DNA of 37,764 nucleotides from an uncultured Flavonifractor sp. (GCA_944385575.1 CALWXT010000013.1:1-37764); one strand, 5' to 3'. Shown: positions 13,757 to 22,805, counted from the stretch's first letter. The notes: generated by a model from the sequence alone, not told the origin. Numbers and translations are program-made.

Positions 13757-14911
13757 CTACACGGTATATCCCAGCCGTGTGACTGCTATCTCTGTGTCCC
13801 CAAGTACTTCTGCCGTAGTCAGCTTGCCGTTGCAGTATTCCAGCATACGCTCATACAGCAGTTCTCCAGCTTTGCCCAGGTCCATGCCTTCCGTCATTAC
13901 AGCGGAGATATCCACGTCAATGTTATCTCCATAGTTGTCCACTGTACGGGCGTTCCCTGTCACCTTAATGGTGGGCGTGATGGGGTTTCCAATGGGATTG
14001 CCTTTCCCTGTGGAAAAAATAATAATCTGGCAGCCAATACTGGTCAGCGAGGTGGTGTTTTCCACGCCGCCGGGGGAGGCGTCCAAAAGCGTCAGGCCCC
14101 TGTGAGCAACCGTCCCATTATACGTAATCAAATCCTGAATAGGCCTTGTTCCGCCTTTTTCCACGGCGCCCAGAGCCTTCTCCTCAATGGTGGATAGTCC
14201 GCCTTTGATGTTATCCGGAGCCGGATTTGTACCCTTAATATCTACGCCAATACTGATAATATAATCTTCATACCATTTGATGGCATCCACAATGCGCTGT
14301 CCAAGCTCAGGCGTTACCGCGCGGGCACGGAGCGCCTCCTCCGCACCCATCCATTCCGTGGTCTCGGACAAAACGACCCGTCCGCCCTCATCCACCACTT
14401 TGTCGGCCACCATACCGGTCGCGGGGTTGCTGATAAGGCCTGAGACGGAATCGGAACCACCACATTCCACCCCCAGCATCAGTTCACTAACAGGCACCTC
14501 TACCCGCTTTTGCTCCGAAGCCTTGATCACAAATTCCTTCGCGTACCGAACGGCGCAGCAGGTAGTGTTAATCGTCCCTCCGCATTCGTCACAGGAGCAG
14601 ACCACAACTTCCTTTCCGGATCTGCGTATGACATCTGCAATCCGTCCGGCAATGACCGGTTCCATTGACACTACCACTGCGGCAAAGACATTGGGATTAG
14701 CACCCAGCCCACCCAGGGTTGCGATGTGCTGCTCCAAGTCTGCTCCCACCTCGCCCCGGCCAAAGCAGGGGCAAACTTCCACCGTTCCTGTTACGCAGGC
14801 GGCCACACGCCGTGCAATGAAATTACTGTTGTCCATGGCACTGATTACCGCCACATGGTTGCGGATCCCAAATTTGCCGTTGGCACGTGCATATGCAAAA
14901 AATGTATTCAT
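13757..14911 (-). CDS. UxaA-family dehydratase, large (C-terminal) subunit
   Basis: This 384-residue protein corresponds to the C-terminal catalytic part of altronate dehydratase (UxaA), which dehydrates D-altronate to 2-keto-3-deoxy-gluconate. Family marks include GRNHVAVISA-type N-terminal pattern (GIRNHVAVIS), GLGANPNVFAAVVV, CSCDECGGTINTT with cysteines suited to bind iron or an Fe-S centre, LGVECGGSDSVSG, and the C-terminal TSIGCQIIIFSTGKGNPIGNPI. It overlaps the small subunit as ATGA, so the two are coupled. The split form also fits (2R)-sulfolactate sulfo-lyase SuyB, and sequence alone does not decide; the nearby KDG kinase and KDPG aldolase favour altronate-like substrates. Confidence 0.85.
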   Translation of the reverse strand: MNTFFAYARANGKFGIRNHVAVISAMDNSNFIARRVAACVTGTVEVCPCFGRGEVGADLEQHIATLGGLGANPNVFAAVVVSMEPVIAGRIADVIRRSGKEVVVCSCDECGGTINTTCCAVRYAKEFVIKASEQKRVEVPVSELMLGVECGGSDSVSGLISNPATGMVADKVVDEGGRVVLSETTEWMGAEEALRARAVTPELGQRIVDAIKWYEDYIISIGVDIKGTNPAPDNIKGGLSTIEEKALGAVEKGGTRPIQDLITYNGTVAHRGLTLLDASPGGVENTTSLTSIGCQIIIFSTGKGNPIGNPITPTIKVTGNARTVDNYGDNIDVDISAVMTEGMDLGKAGELLYERMLEYCNGKLTTAEVLGDTEIAVTRLGYTV

Positions 14912-15180
14912 TTTTCGGCATCCCCTCTGCAACTGACAATATTATGAATGTGCATCCATCCACCCTGCGGCGTGTCACGGATACACCTGCCAATCGAGTA
15001 GCCGTACTTGTATACGATATCCCCCGTATGGAAATCACACAGCGCCACCTTGTGCCCGTAAGGCACAGGCTCTGTGACTGTTACGTGAAGCCCTTCAAAA
15101 TCCAGCTTGTCGCCCGGCTGCGCATCAAACAGCACAACGGCCACATTATCGCTGTCATTCAGCCGAAAATATCTGTTCAT
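14908..15180 (-). CDS. UxaA-family dehydratase, small SAF-domain subunit
   Basis: This 90-residue protein is the N-terminal SAF domain of UxaA/SuyA-type lyases made as a separate chain. It contains DNVAVVLFDAQPGD early and PYGHKVALCDFHTGDIVYKYGYSIG, the typical SAF core, ending near GGWMHIHNIVS. It partners the large subunit encoded four bases away by overlapping ATGA. In fused UxaA proteins the same two parts occur in one ~500-residue chain. Confidence 0.85.
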   Translation of the reverse strand: MNRYFRLNDSDNVAVVLFDAQPGDKLDFEGLHVTVTEPVPYGHKVALCDFHTGDIVYKYGYSIGRCIRDTPQGGWMHIHNIVSCRGDAEK

Positions 15181-15201
15181 ATCAGGAATACCCTTCCTTT
15201 T

Positions 15202-16017
15202 TCAGATTTTCGCGCAATCCACCGCGGGCTGTTTCATCTTGGGGCGGAGAAGCTCGCCCCCATCCACCAGAACCGTGCTGCCCGTCATAAACCGATAGGC
15301 ATCGCTCACCATGCAGGCTACTACATCTCCAATGTCCTCAGGATTTCCAATCCTGCCCAGCGGAATGCCGCGTTCTTTTTCCCTGCGGAACTGTTCCTGA
15401 CTAAAAATATGTTGATTCAGCGCGCTATGAATACACCCGGGCGCACAACTGTTGACCCGCACACCATACTCCGCCATGGTTACTGCCAGGCTGCGCATCA
15501 CGCTCTCCATGGCGCACTTAATGGCGGAATAGAGGGCCTGATTGGCCAATGGGCTCAATGCATTGACCGAGGTAATAATGACGATATTTCCTTCACGCTG
15601 CTTTTTCATCACCTCCGCCGCCTGATTCAGTCCATAAATTGTGCCGATAAAGTCCGTACCCAGCAGAAGGCCCATCTCCTTTTCGGTCACGTCGGGAAGT
15701 TCACCCCGGACATTGATTCCGGCATTCGCCACAAAAATGTCCAAGTGCTTGTGTTCTGCCAAAAACGTCTGGAAAAAGCGTTCCTGCTCTTCCTGCTTTG
15801 TTATGTCCACCGCATAGCCCTGGCAGCTTCCGCCGTTGTCGCGAATTCGCGCACAGGTCTGCTCAATCCCTTGCTGCGACCTCCCCAGCACCGCTACATG
15901 GGCGCCGAGGTTTGCCAATGACTCCGCAATTGCCTGTCCAATTCCGGAACTAGACCCCGTTACCACCGCCGTCTTCCCGTCCAGTCCAAAGATTTTCTTC
16001 ATATATGCTTCATTCAT
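15202..16017 (-). CDS. SDR-family dehydrogenase (gluconate 5-dehydrogenase-like)
   Basis: This 271-residue short-chain dehydrogenase has TGSSSGIG for cofactor binding (about residues 20-27), NAGI at the end of beta-4, ITSVNA with the catalytic Ser, and YSAIK with the Tyr/Lys pair. VNSCAPGCIHSALN and the C-terminal MTGSTVLVDGGELL complete the classical SDR. Its position between the dehydratase and cyclase genes suggests that it oxidises or reduces the hydroxy acid just before dehydration, for instance a keto-hexonate to its aldonate. Cofactor preference is not settled: the loop after beta-2 reads VLGRSQQG, and the Arg suggests NADP(H). Confidence 0.9.
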   Translation of the reverse strand: MNEAYMKKIFGLDGKTAVVTGSSSGIGQAIAESLANLGAHVAVLGRSQQGIEQTCARIRDNGGSCQGYAVDITKQEEQERFFQTFLAEHKHLDIFVANAGINVRGELPDVTEKEMGLLLGTDFIGTIYGLNQAAEVMKKQREGNIVIITSVNALSPLANQALYSAIKCAMESVMRSLAVTMAEYGVRVNSCAPGCIHSALNQHIFSQEQFRREKERGIPLGRIGNPEDIGDVVACMVSDAYRFMTGSTVLVDGGELLRPKMKQPAVDCAKI

Positions 16018-16050
16018 CTTATGTCCGCACCTTTCTGTTCCCCATGCAGG

Positions 16051-16731
16051 CTATTGGCAAACTGCAATCATTCTGGTAAAAGCTCCGGAGCCCTGCTGAA
16101 TTTTTAATGGCAGGCAGACTGTCTGAAAACGGGTGCAGGGTACCGCATCCAGGTTCATGACACATTCAATGATAAGAATCCCGTGCTGGTTCAGCAGTAC
16201 CACATGGGCTGGCTTGTCCTTTTCTCGAGGATCGTCCACCGTGAAAGAATCCGTGCCTACCATTTTGACTTGCTTTTCCGCCAGGTACTCTGCCGCCTCT
16301 TTCGTCAGATAAGGTGCATAGTTGTATGCCTCATCATAGTAATATTGATGACATCCGGTATTCAGCAAAACTAAATCTCCAGCTTGTATTGTGCCATCCC
16401 GCTCCTCCGCAGCGCGCAGGTCGTCCGCAGTAATTGCTTCAAACGCCCCCCGGCGGATATGCAGCATCTGTGTGGGCACCAGGAAAAACTCGCTCACATC
16501 ATACTCATCAATATTTTTTCCGTGCGCGGAGAAATGGGCCGGGGCATCAATATGGGTGGCAACATGAGTTGTAATGGTATACTCCTCCATCTTATTGGTG
16601 AAGCCCTGTGCCTTTTCCTGTTCCTCCGACGGTTCGAGGATATAGCGCAGCAGCACGGGCGGCGCCGACTTTGGCTTTGGCATACCCGGAGATATCACGG
16701 TGGATAGATCAATTAATTTCACTTTCTTCAC
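16051..16731 (-). CDS. Cyclase-family metal hydrolase (kynurenine formamidase-like fold)
   Basis: This 226-residue protein belongs to the cyclase family. TTHVATHIDAPAHF (about residues 54-67) is the HxxTHxDxPxHF metal-binding motif, and VGTDSFTVDDP and PAHVVLLNQHGILIIE match the second half. Family members are usually Mn/Zn hydrolases of amides, lactones or isatin-type rings. The start is GTG, overlapping the previous stop as GTGA. In this operon the likely substrate is a lactone or ester of a sugar acid, but this is inference. It is co-transcribed with an MmgE/PrpD gene. Confidence 0.87.
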   Translation of the reverse strand: MKKVKLIDLSTVISPGMPKPKSAPPVLLRYILEPSEEQEKAQGFTNKMEEYTITTHVATHIDAPAHFSAHGKNIDEYDVSEFFLVPTQMLHIRRGAFEAITADDLRAAEERDGTIQAGDLVLLNTGCHQYYYDEAYNYAPYLTKEAAEYLAEKQVKMVGTDSFTVDDPREKDKPAHVVLLNQHGILIIECVMNLDAVPCTRFQTVCLPLKIQQGSGAFTRMIAVCQ

Positions 16732-18101
16732 CCGCTTTCAGGCATTTCGTTTCTACACAGTACACAGAGCAGCTCAGAGATCTCTCTGAGCTCATCTATA
16801 TGCATGCATACATCATACACTCGCTGTGCCTGTGTCTTAGAAAATGTCCAGGCGCAGCAGTTCAGGAACTTATTTTTCAAAAATTTTTCGTCCCAGCATT
16901 GAGCCCGTTCTTCCTCCCTGGGCCAGGACACAGCCTCAAATCTCTGCCCAGAGTCCTGCACCACAATGATGCGGGAATACCCAAAGCCCTCCTCTCCCCG
17001 CTGTCTGGGGTCCACATCATATCGAATCCGGTCTCGGCAGCGCAGCAGCGCCGTATTATGCAGCATTTTTTCGCTAAAGCTGGCCTCATCTATATTCCCC
17101 TGGAGCAGAGCGGCCGCAACACAGTAAGGGATGCAAAACCGCGCTCTATATGGAGTATCAGGCCAAAATACCGGCAGTGACATAAAGTGGTTTTCTGAGG
17201 TCAGGCAAGTAACCTGCTCTATTCTGTCATAGGAGAAGCCCGGCATCTCGGTAATATTCAGCGCCGCCTCTATGGCCTGGTAATTGGAGAAACAGCAGGG
17301 GTATTTTTTAATCAGCAGACCAGGCTCCAGAAACGCCCATGTCTGCCCCAAGCTGCCGGCAAGTATCTCCAGCTGCTCACGGGACCCGCCATAGCATGTC
17401 AGGAAGCTGCCGGATAACAAATCCGTTCCTGTATAAAACCCGGCAGCGGCAAATTGTGCGGCACGCAATCCAGCAGCAGCGGCATTTCCCACATGCAGCG
17501 CGTTGGCCAGCGTTCCAAAATTTGCCCGCAGGCCGCAAGCAAACGTGCAGGCTATGGAAAGCGCCCGTTCCAGCCCATCCTGCGGCAGATGCAGGAGTTT
17601 GCCGGCCGCCGCTGCTGCTCCGACAACCCCTGCCACCGAAGTGGTGTGGAAGCCCATTTTATGAGCATTGGGCAGAAGCGCCTGGTTTACCAGCGCCATT
17701 ACTTCCAGACCTGCCACATAACTCTCCATTACAGAACTGGCAGAGGCATTTCGGCTAAAGCCCAGGCCAAGTACCACCGGAACCAGGACCGCGCTGGGAT
17801 GGCCCGGCCGCCCAAAAAACAAGTCATTGTACTCCTCAGAATGGGCAGCGCAGGCGTTGAGCAGCACGCTGTCGTACAAGTTGACCTGCTCCAGCCCCTG
17901 CCCCGCCAGATAGTGGCGGGAAGCATGGTTCTGATCGATGACAGCTTCCGCCGCCCGGAACTGGACGCTTTTTCCGCCGGAAATGATGCAGGCCATGGTA
18001 TCCGTAAAACAGCGGCGTGCACAGCCTTTTACAGCTTCGGGAATATCCTGCCATTGAAGTGCCGATACAAACCGGCAGATAGCTTCCTCCGCCGTACCCA
18101 T
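16728..18101 (-). CDS. MmgE/PrpD-family protein
   Basis: This 457-residue protein follows the MmgE/PrpD architecture: an N-terminal helical domain with CFTDTMACIISGG, NACAAHSEEYNDLFF (cf. the HxxDxDD-like region), PSAVLVPVVLGLG, then LHVGNAAAAGLRAAQFAAAGFYTG and the smaller C-terminal domain with YPCCFSNYQAIEAAL. Known members are 2-methylcitrate dehydratase, cis-aconitate decarboxylase and iminodisuccinate epimerase. The first Asp cluster here is EEYNDLFF rather than the usual D-rich motif, so the reaction may differ. No prpB or prpC is nearby, so methylcitrate is unlikely. It begins three bases after dctM and overlaps the cyclase gene. Confidence 0.9.
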   Translation of the reverse strand: MGTAEEAICRFVSALQWQDIPEAVKGCARRCFTDTMACIISGGKSVQFRAAEAVIDQNHASRHYLAGQGLEQVNLYDSVLLNACAAHSEEYNDLFFGRPGHPSAVLVPVVLGLGFSRNASASSVMESYVAGLEVMALVNQALLPNAHKMGFHTTSVAGVVGAAAAAGKLLHLPQDGLERALSIACTFACGLRANFGTLANALHVGNAAAAGLRAAQFAAAGFYTGTDLLSGSFLTCYGGSREQLEILAGSLGQTWAFLEPGLLIKKYPCCFSNYQAIEAALNITEMPGFSYDRIEQVTCLTSENHFMSLPVFWPDTPYRARFCIPYCVAAALLQGNIDEASFSEKMLHNTALLRCRDRIRYDVDPRQRGEEGFGYSRIIVVQDSGQRFEAVSWPREEERAQCWDEKFLKNKFLNCCAWTFSKTQAQRVYDVCMHIDELREISELLCVLCRNEMPESG

Positions 18102-18104
18102 AGA

Positions 18105-19397
18105 CTAATACAGGCCCAGCAGCCGCGGCAGCGTCAGTGTCAGAGCCGGAATATAGGAAATCATCAGGATAACGGCTATCTGCACCACACAGAACGGTAT
18201 AATCGCCTTCATACATCGTTCCAGCGGTGCCTTTGCAATACCAGCAGCCAGGAAAATCGTGGGACCAAAGGGGGGTGTGCAGATGCCGCAGACCACATTG
18301 ACCACGAAAATCAAGGCAAACTGCAGCGGATCTACCCCAAAGGAGATGGCCAGAGGTGCAAAGATGGGGGCAAAAATGAGGACGTTTGCGGTACATTCCA
18401 TAAAGCACCCCAAGAACAGCAGCACCACATTGATCAGCAGCAAAATGACGATCTTGCTGCTGGTAAAGCTGGTAAACGCCTCGCTTATCATGGTGGGCAG
18501 CTGTGCCATGGCAATCAGGTAGCTTAGGGGCTTGGCCGCTGCATTGAGGAGCAGAATAGCCCCTGCGGTCTCCACGGCTACAATAACACTCTCCCCAAAC
18601 ACTTTAAGGTTCAGCCGTCTGTAATACAGCGCACCAGTAATAAGCACCCAGATATTTGCAATACACGCCGCCTCCGTGGCCGAGCAGAAGCCGGAGAAAA
18701 TGGCCACTACAATGACAACCGGTGTGAGAACCGCAGGAAGGGTACGTACTGCAATAGCGGACGCCTCTTTTGCCGTATATCGCTTGGTTTCTCTCGGGTA
18801 ATTGCGCTTTCTGCTGAAATAATAAACCAACGCCATTTCGCCCAACCCGATCAAAACGCCTGGTACAATACCGGCGGCAAACATTGCGCCCGTAGGAACG
18901 TTTGACATGAGCGAACCATAGACAATCATTGTAATGCTGGGAGGGATAATTGGTCCGATAATGGAGGAAGCGGCTGTTACCGCCACAGAAAACTCCTTGT
19001 CATACCCCTCTTTTTCCATGGCCGGCAAAAGCATACCGCCGATAGCGGCAGTATCGGCAACCGCAGAGCCGGACATTGTGGCAAAAAACACCGAGGCCAC
19101 AATGTTGATCTGCGCCAGCGACCCCCGCATCCGGCCTACCAGCAGTTTGGCCAGGAGGATAATGTCATCCACCAGGCCCAGCCTGGTCATCAGTTCCCCT
19201 GCAAGCATAAACAGCGGGACCGCCAGCAGAGCAAAGCTGTTTACGCCCTGGTAGTACTGCTGAAAAATCAGCTCAAGCCCAATTTGCCCCCAGATTCCAG
19301 TGGTCAGGATCGCAGCCATGCCCACACCCAAAGCAATGGGCATACCGGAAAACATCAGCGCAAACAGCAGCAGGAACAAATAAACACCCATATTCAT
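18105..19397 (-). CDS. dctM: TRAP transporter large permease (DctM)
   Basis: This 430-residue membrane protein is the channel-forming subunit of a TRAP transporter. It has about twelve hydrophobic segments, the N-terminal FALMFSGMPIALGVGMAAIL, PLFMLAGELMTRLGLVDDIILLA, a MSGSAVADTAAIG region with the conserved GSAxAxxA motif, and SIIGPIIPPSITMIVYG, the family signature. It is preceded by the DctQ and DctP genes and followed at once by MmgE/PrpD. It imports an organic acid by coupling to ion gradients. Confidence 0.95.
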   Translation of the reverse strand: MNMGVYLFLLLFALMFSGMPIALGVGMAAILTTGIWGQIGLELIFQQYYQGVNSFALLAVPLFMLAGELMTRLGLVDDIILLAKLLVGRMRGSLAQINIVASVFFATMSGSAVADTAAIGGMLLPAMEKEGYDKEFSVAVTAASSIIGPIIPPSITMIVYGSLMSNVPTGAMFAAGIVPGVLIGLGEMALVYYFSRKRNYPRETKRYTAKEASAIAVRTLPAVLTPVVIVVAIFSGFCSATEAACIANIWVLITGALYYRRLNLKVFGESVIVAVETAGAILLLNAAAKPLSYLIAMAQLPTMISEAFTSFTSSKIVILLLINVVLLFLGCFMECTANVLIFAPIFAPLAISFGVDPLQFALIFVVNVVCGICTPPFGPTIFLAAGIAKAPLERCMKAIIPFCVVQIAVILMISYIPALTLTLPRLLGLY

Positions 19398-19401
19398 GCT
19401 A

Positions 19402-19914
19402 CTACTTTGCCTCCTTTCCTTCCCGGCCGGTCAATCTGAGGATGTCGTGGCAAACCTGGCTGATCATGTGAATCACCATAAACACGCCGCCCAGCAGCAC
19501 ACCAGCAGCCGGCCAAATTAACTGGATGGGGACCGTTGTCCCCACAGAGTTCAGGTAATAGGGAATCAGGTCAATGCCAATCCGGGTAAACAGTACCAAA
19601 AACACCAGAGACAGCAAGTGGCCCACAATTTCCGCCACAGTATACGCCTTTCCTTTGAACAGGTTGATGATAAACTCAAATCGGACCAGGTTTTTGTTAT
19701 GCAGTGCCACACTTCCGCCGATAAATGTGCACCAGATCAGCAGATAGCGGCTTACCTCCTCCGGCCACACAAAAGCCTGCGGCAGCAGCGCCCGGGAAAA
19801 AACGCCGATAGCCATGCTCAGCAGAATACCCGTGCCGCCTACCAAAACAATGACCTTTCCCATCTTAGCGCACAAAGTGCTGATCCAGTCAATCCACACC
19901 GTTATCCTTGTCAT
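19402..19914 (-). CDS. dctQ: TRAP transporter small permease (DctQ)
   Basis: This 170-residue membrane protein has four predicted helices (about residues 22-44, 60-78, 98-117 and 132-154) and a WPEEVSRYLLIWCTFIGGSVAL segment that is typical of DctQ. It bridges the permease and the binding protein. The gene starts 32 bases after dctP and has AAAGGAG before its ATG. Confidence 0.92.
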   Translation of the reverse strand: MTRITVWIDWISTLCAKMGKVIVLVGGTGILLSMAIGVFSRALLPQAFVWPEEVSRYLLIWCTFIGGSVALHNKNLVRFEFIINLFKGKAYTVAEIVGHLLSLVFLVLFTRIGIDLIPYYLNSVGTTVPIQLIWPAAGVLLGGVFMVIHMISQVCHDILRLTGREGKEAK

Positions 19915-19946
19915 ATAATCGCTCCTTTGGAAAGGGTGCCGCTTGT

Positions 19947-21011
19947 TTAGGCAAAGCTCTGCACGTATTCAATAAAATCATAAGAGATGGGCTTGCCCTC
20001 ACCGACAAACTCGTCCCAAATGGCCTCGGACGCCTCGGTCCAAAGCGCCATCTCCTCGTCAGTCAGCTCCACGATGGTAACTCCCTGCTCTTTCAGCTTT
20101 TCATAGGACTCCGCGTTAGCCTCAACAAAAGCCTTGTCCTTCCACACTTCGCATTCGAGTGCACATTCCTGTACAATCTGGAACAGCTCACTGTCCAAAC
20201 CACCCAGCTTTTCAATAGCCTTCGGCCCAATAAATTTGGCAGAAACCACCCAGGACTGATTAATGGGAGTAATATAGTTCAAAATTTCACCAAAGCTATT
20301 AATTTCCAGAGTCTGCACCTGATTATAGGTTGTCTCAACAAGATTCTGCTGCAGTGCGGTATAGACTTCGCCCCAGTCCAGAGAGGTAGAGGACGCTCCC
20401 CAGTTGTTAAACAGCGCCAGCTCAATTTCCGAACCGGTAGAACGAACCTTTACACCATTCATATCAGCCGGGACACGGATTTCTTTCTTGGTGGAACCAA
20501 TTGCACGGGGTTCCCCTGCATCCACATCGAACATCAGCGCAATCCCTCCGGTATCTTCCAGGATCTGCGCATTTACCTCATCCCGGTATTCACTGGTGAA
20601 CAGTTTACGTACCTGCTCCACAGAACTAAGCACACCGGGCAGGTCTACCCATTCAAGAGCATCGGAAAACTGCACAAAATTTCCGTTGGAACACTTAGCA
20701 ATATCAACCGTGCCCGCAATGGCAGCCTCGGTAATCGCCTTATCGCCGCCCAACTGGCTGGCCGGATAATACTCCACAACCACACGGCCATCCGTGCGCT
20801 CCTCCACCAGATCACAGAACATCTGACCGCCCTGACCAGCCACAGAATCTGCACTGTCTGTATCAGCAAAACGGAGGACAATAGGTTCGTCCGAGGCCGG
20901 CTGCCCGGACTCTCCGGCGGGTTGCTGATTTTGACCAGAAGTATTTCCGCATGCAGCCAATCCAAGGGTCATTGCAAGAGCAAGGGTAATAGCAGTCAGT
21001 CTCTTTTTCAT
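19947..21011 (-). CDS. dctP: TRAP transporter solute-binding lipoprotein (DctP)
   Basis: This 354-residue lipoprotein captures the substrate outside the membrane. It has a lipobox (LGLAACGN, Cys near residue 21), a Gln/Pro/Ser-rich linker, and a DctP domain. Conserved features include GVKVRSTGSEIELALF with the Arg that clamps a carboxylate and DWGEVYTALQQNLVE. The Arg indicates an organic-acid substrate. An AAGGAGG RBS precedes ATG, and a promoter near 21085-21112 drives the long operon. Its ligand is unknown; the downstream enzymes suggest a sugar acid or derivative. Confidence 0.94.
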   Translation of the reverse strand: MKKRLTAITLALAMTLGLAACGNTSGQNQQPAGESGQPASDEPIVLRFADTDSADSVAGQGGQMFCDLVEERTDGRVVVEYYPASQLGGDKAITEAAIAGTVDIAKCSNGNFVQFSDALEWVDLPGVLSSVEQVRKLFTSEYRDEVNAQILEDTGGIALMFDVDAGEPRAIGSTKKEIRVPADMNGVKVRSTGSEIELALFNNWGASSTSLDWGEVYTALQQNLVETTYNQVQTLEINSFGEILNYITPINQSWVVSAKFIGPKAIEKLGGLDSELFQIVQECALECEVWKDKAFVEANAESYEKLKEQGVTIVELTDEEMALWTEASEAIWDEFVGEGKPISYDFIEYVQSFA

Positions 21012-21084
21012 GTCTCGTTTCCTCCTTAAAATACAAATATCCGCTTTTTCTGCTATATATGGCTAGTTTATGCTTACCAATGTC

Positions 21085-21112
21085 ATTCTACATCATTTTT
21101 GCACAGTTTCAA
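21085..21112 (-). promoter_or_regulatory. Promoter of the TRAP/sugar-acid operon
   Basis: On the minus strand TTGAAA (21107-21112), 16-base spacer, and TAGAAT (21085-21090). Just upstream, a perfect 10-bp palindrome CAAGCGCTTG (21119-21128) is a candidate operator or cre-like site. Confidence 0.65.
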
Positions 21113-21118
21113 GCAGTC

Positions 21119-21128
21119 CAAGCGCTTG
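21119..21128. promoter_or_regulatory. Palindrome CAAGCGCTTG upstream of TRAP promoter
   Basis: A perfect 10-bp palindrome seven bases beyond the -35 box, between the divergent TRAP operon and PucR-like gene. It resembles LacI/CcpA-type half-sites around a central CG but is not a full match to the cre consensus. Confidence 0.4.
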
Positions 21129-21184
21129 CTTGCGCGGTTATTTTTGTGCAATTTTGTATATTTTTCCTCTAGCGGTTTCCCAGG

Positions 21185-21211
21185 TTGACTTTTTTGTAAA
21201 AATATTATACT
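21185..21211 (+). promoter_or_regulatory. Tentative promoter of PucR-like gene
   Basis: TTGACT (21185-21190) and TATACT (21206-21211) with a 15-base spacer, short of the ideal 17, in an AT-rich stretch. Confidence 0.4.
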
Positions 21212-21266
21212 TTAAAGTTACTGCAATTTATCATTTTTGCTGCAATCCGTAATGGGAGTGTTTTAT

Positions 21267-22805
21267 ATGAGAATGAATCTGCATATCCTGCACGATGCTC
21301 TCTCTGAATATAACCCTCTTATTCTAGCCTCTGACAGCCCGGAACTGAATCTCGAGGGAATTCGCTATCTACCCAGCCAGGAGGAACGCTGGAGCACGGA
21401 GTATATGTATGCCGTTACCACGCAGGAGCTTATCTCCGCTTACTACCAGACAGATAAACGCTCGCTGACCTTTTTGTGTCAGGGCAATGTAGATCCATCA
21501 TTTTTGACGGACAAAGGCTGGTCCGCAATTGTTATTTTGGAAAGCTCCAATTACAACGAGGTATTTGATATTGTTCAAAACACATTCAAAGCCTACCGCA
21601 AGTGGGAGGAAAAGCTATCGGAAGCAGCTCTGTCCGGCTGCTCCTTTAAAGCCTTCTTGGACATCGCTTCCGCAGTCTTCCACGTACCAATTGTACTTAT
21701 CAACTGTATCGGACGGTTTGTATTTTCCGCTGGGGATCTCTCTTCTAATTCCCTGGATAGCGTGTGGGATTCCTTGCGGTATAAGGGGATATTCCCCCAT
21801 GACATGTTGAACCCGGAAGAACGGCGTTTTCTGAATTCAAATCTGAACAACCGCCATGATCCGTTTACACTTTGGGTATCCGGCCGACAGCAGGAAAACA
21901 TTGATGTAATTGTGCCTCTTTACAACAAAAGCACCTTGCTTTGCACCATGGTCTTTATAGGGTACAACACCTTCTCCAAGGGACAGCTCTCTCTGATGTA
22001 CTATCTTCAGCAGCGTATTGAATCGATTTTTGACAAGTTTTCAGACTTCGAATCCCTTGACGCCGCAAGTGCCCATGGTATCATTGATATTAGCAGCGAG
22101 TCAGAGGATCCAACTGAGACTATTATGGGGCTGCTGCCGGAACGTTGGAACGGGAAAAAGCAGTTCTCTCTTTTGGTAATTCCCTTTGAACGAGAACGCT
22201 ATTCCAAAGTGTTTTTAAACGATTTACTTTCCCCTCTCTATGCAATCCTTACGGCTCCGGCTGCATTTATTCATAATAACGAGCTTATTTTTGTAGAGCC
22301 GGACGCGCTGGACTCTACAGCTAAGCTTTCTAAAATACGTAAGGCACTTTACAACAACGGGCTGGTAGCCGGTGTCAGCAACTGCTTTCATGATGTCTCT
22401 TTTATCCGATGGGCCTATCAACAGTGTAAAATGGCGCTGGATCTGCACTCAACCGCTGGAAATGCAGGCTCGCTTTACTTTTTTCAAGAGCAATATTGTC
22501 AATGCTTGTACAAAATCCTGACCCACACGGCCATACCTGAAAGCCTGTGCAATTTTAGTCTGCTGCAACTGGCTCAGAAAAAAGAAAAGCGTGTAATGAC
22601 TGCTATCCATGATCTGAGAATATTTTTGGCAGCAGGCGGAAACATTTCTCAAGCCGCTGATCTTTTGCAAATTCACAGAAATACCCTCAAAACAAGACTG
22701 GAAAAGCTGTCTCGGCTAATCGGCGTGGAATTCTCTGCCCTAAACGAGCAGGAATTTATTTCTTTGTACCTTACCTGTCTGATCATAGATGAGCAAACCA
22801 ATTAA
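21267..22805 (+). CDS. PucR/CdaR-type transcriptional regulator
   Basis: This 512-residue regulator ends with a helix-turn-helix of the PucR type (SQAADLLQIHRNTLKTRLEKLSRLIGV, about residues 465-491). An N-terminal sensory region comes first, and a GAF-like stretch (AFLDIASAVFHVPIVLINCIGRFVFSAG) sits around residues 130-160. The central part (SLLVIPFERERYSKVFLN...) is like the GGDEF-related domain of CdaR-type activators. The ATG at 21267 has GGGAG nine bases upstream. Its divergent placement against the TRAP operon makes it the likely local activator. This gene has visibly lower GC than the flanking regions. Confidence 0.85.
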   Translation: MRMNLHILHDALSEYNPLILASDSPELNLEGIRYLPSQEERWSTEYMYAVTTQELISAYYQTDKRSLTFLCQGNVDPSFLTDKGWSAIVILESSNYNEVFDIVQNTFKAYRKWEEKLSEAALSGCSFKAFLDIASAVFHVPIVLINCIGRFVFSAGDLSSNSLDSVWDSLRYKGIFPHDMLNPEERRFLNSNLNNRHDPFTLWVSGRQQENIDVIVPLYNKSTLLCTMVFIGYNTFSKGQLSLMYYLQQRIESIFDKFSDFESLDAASAHGIIDISSESEDPTETIMGLLPERWNGKKQFSLLVIPFERERYSKVFLNDLLSPLYAILTAPAAFIHNNELIFVEPDALDSTAKLSKIRKALYNNGLVAGVSNCFHDVSFIRWAYQQCKMALDLHSTAGNAGSLYFFQEQYCQCLYKILTHTAIPESLCNFSLLQLAQKKEKRVMTAIHDLRIFLAAGGNISQAADLLQIHRNTLKTRLEKLSRLIGVEFSALNEQEFISLYLTCLIIDEQTN

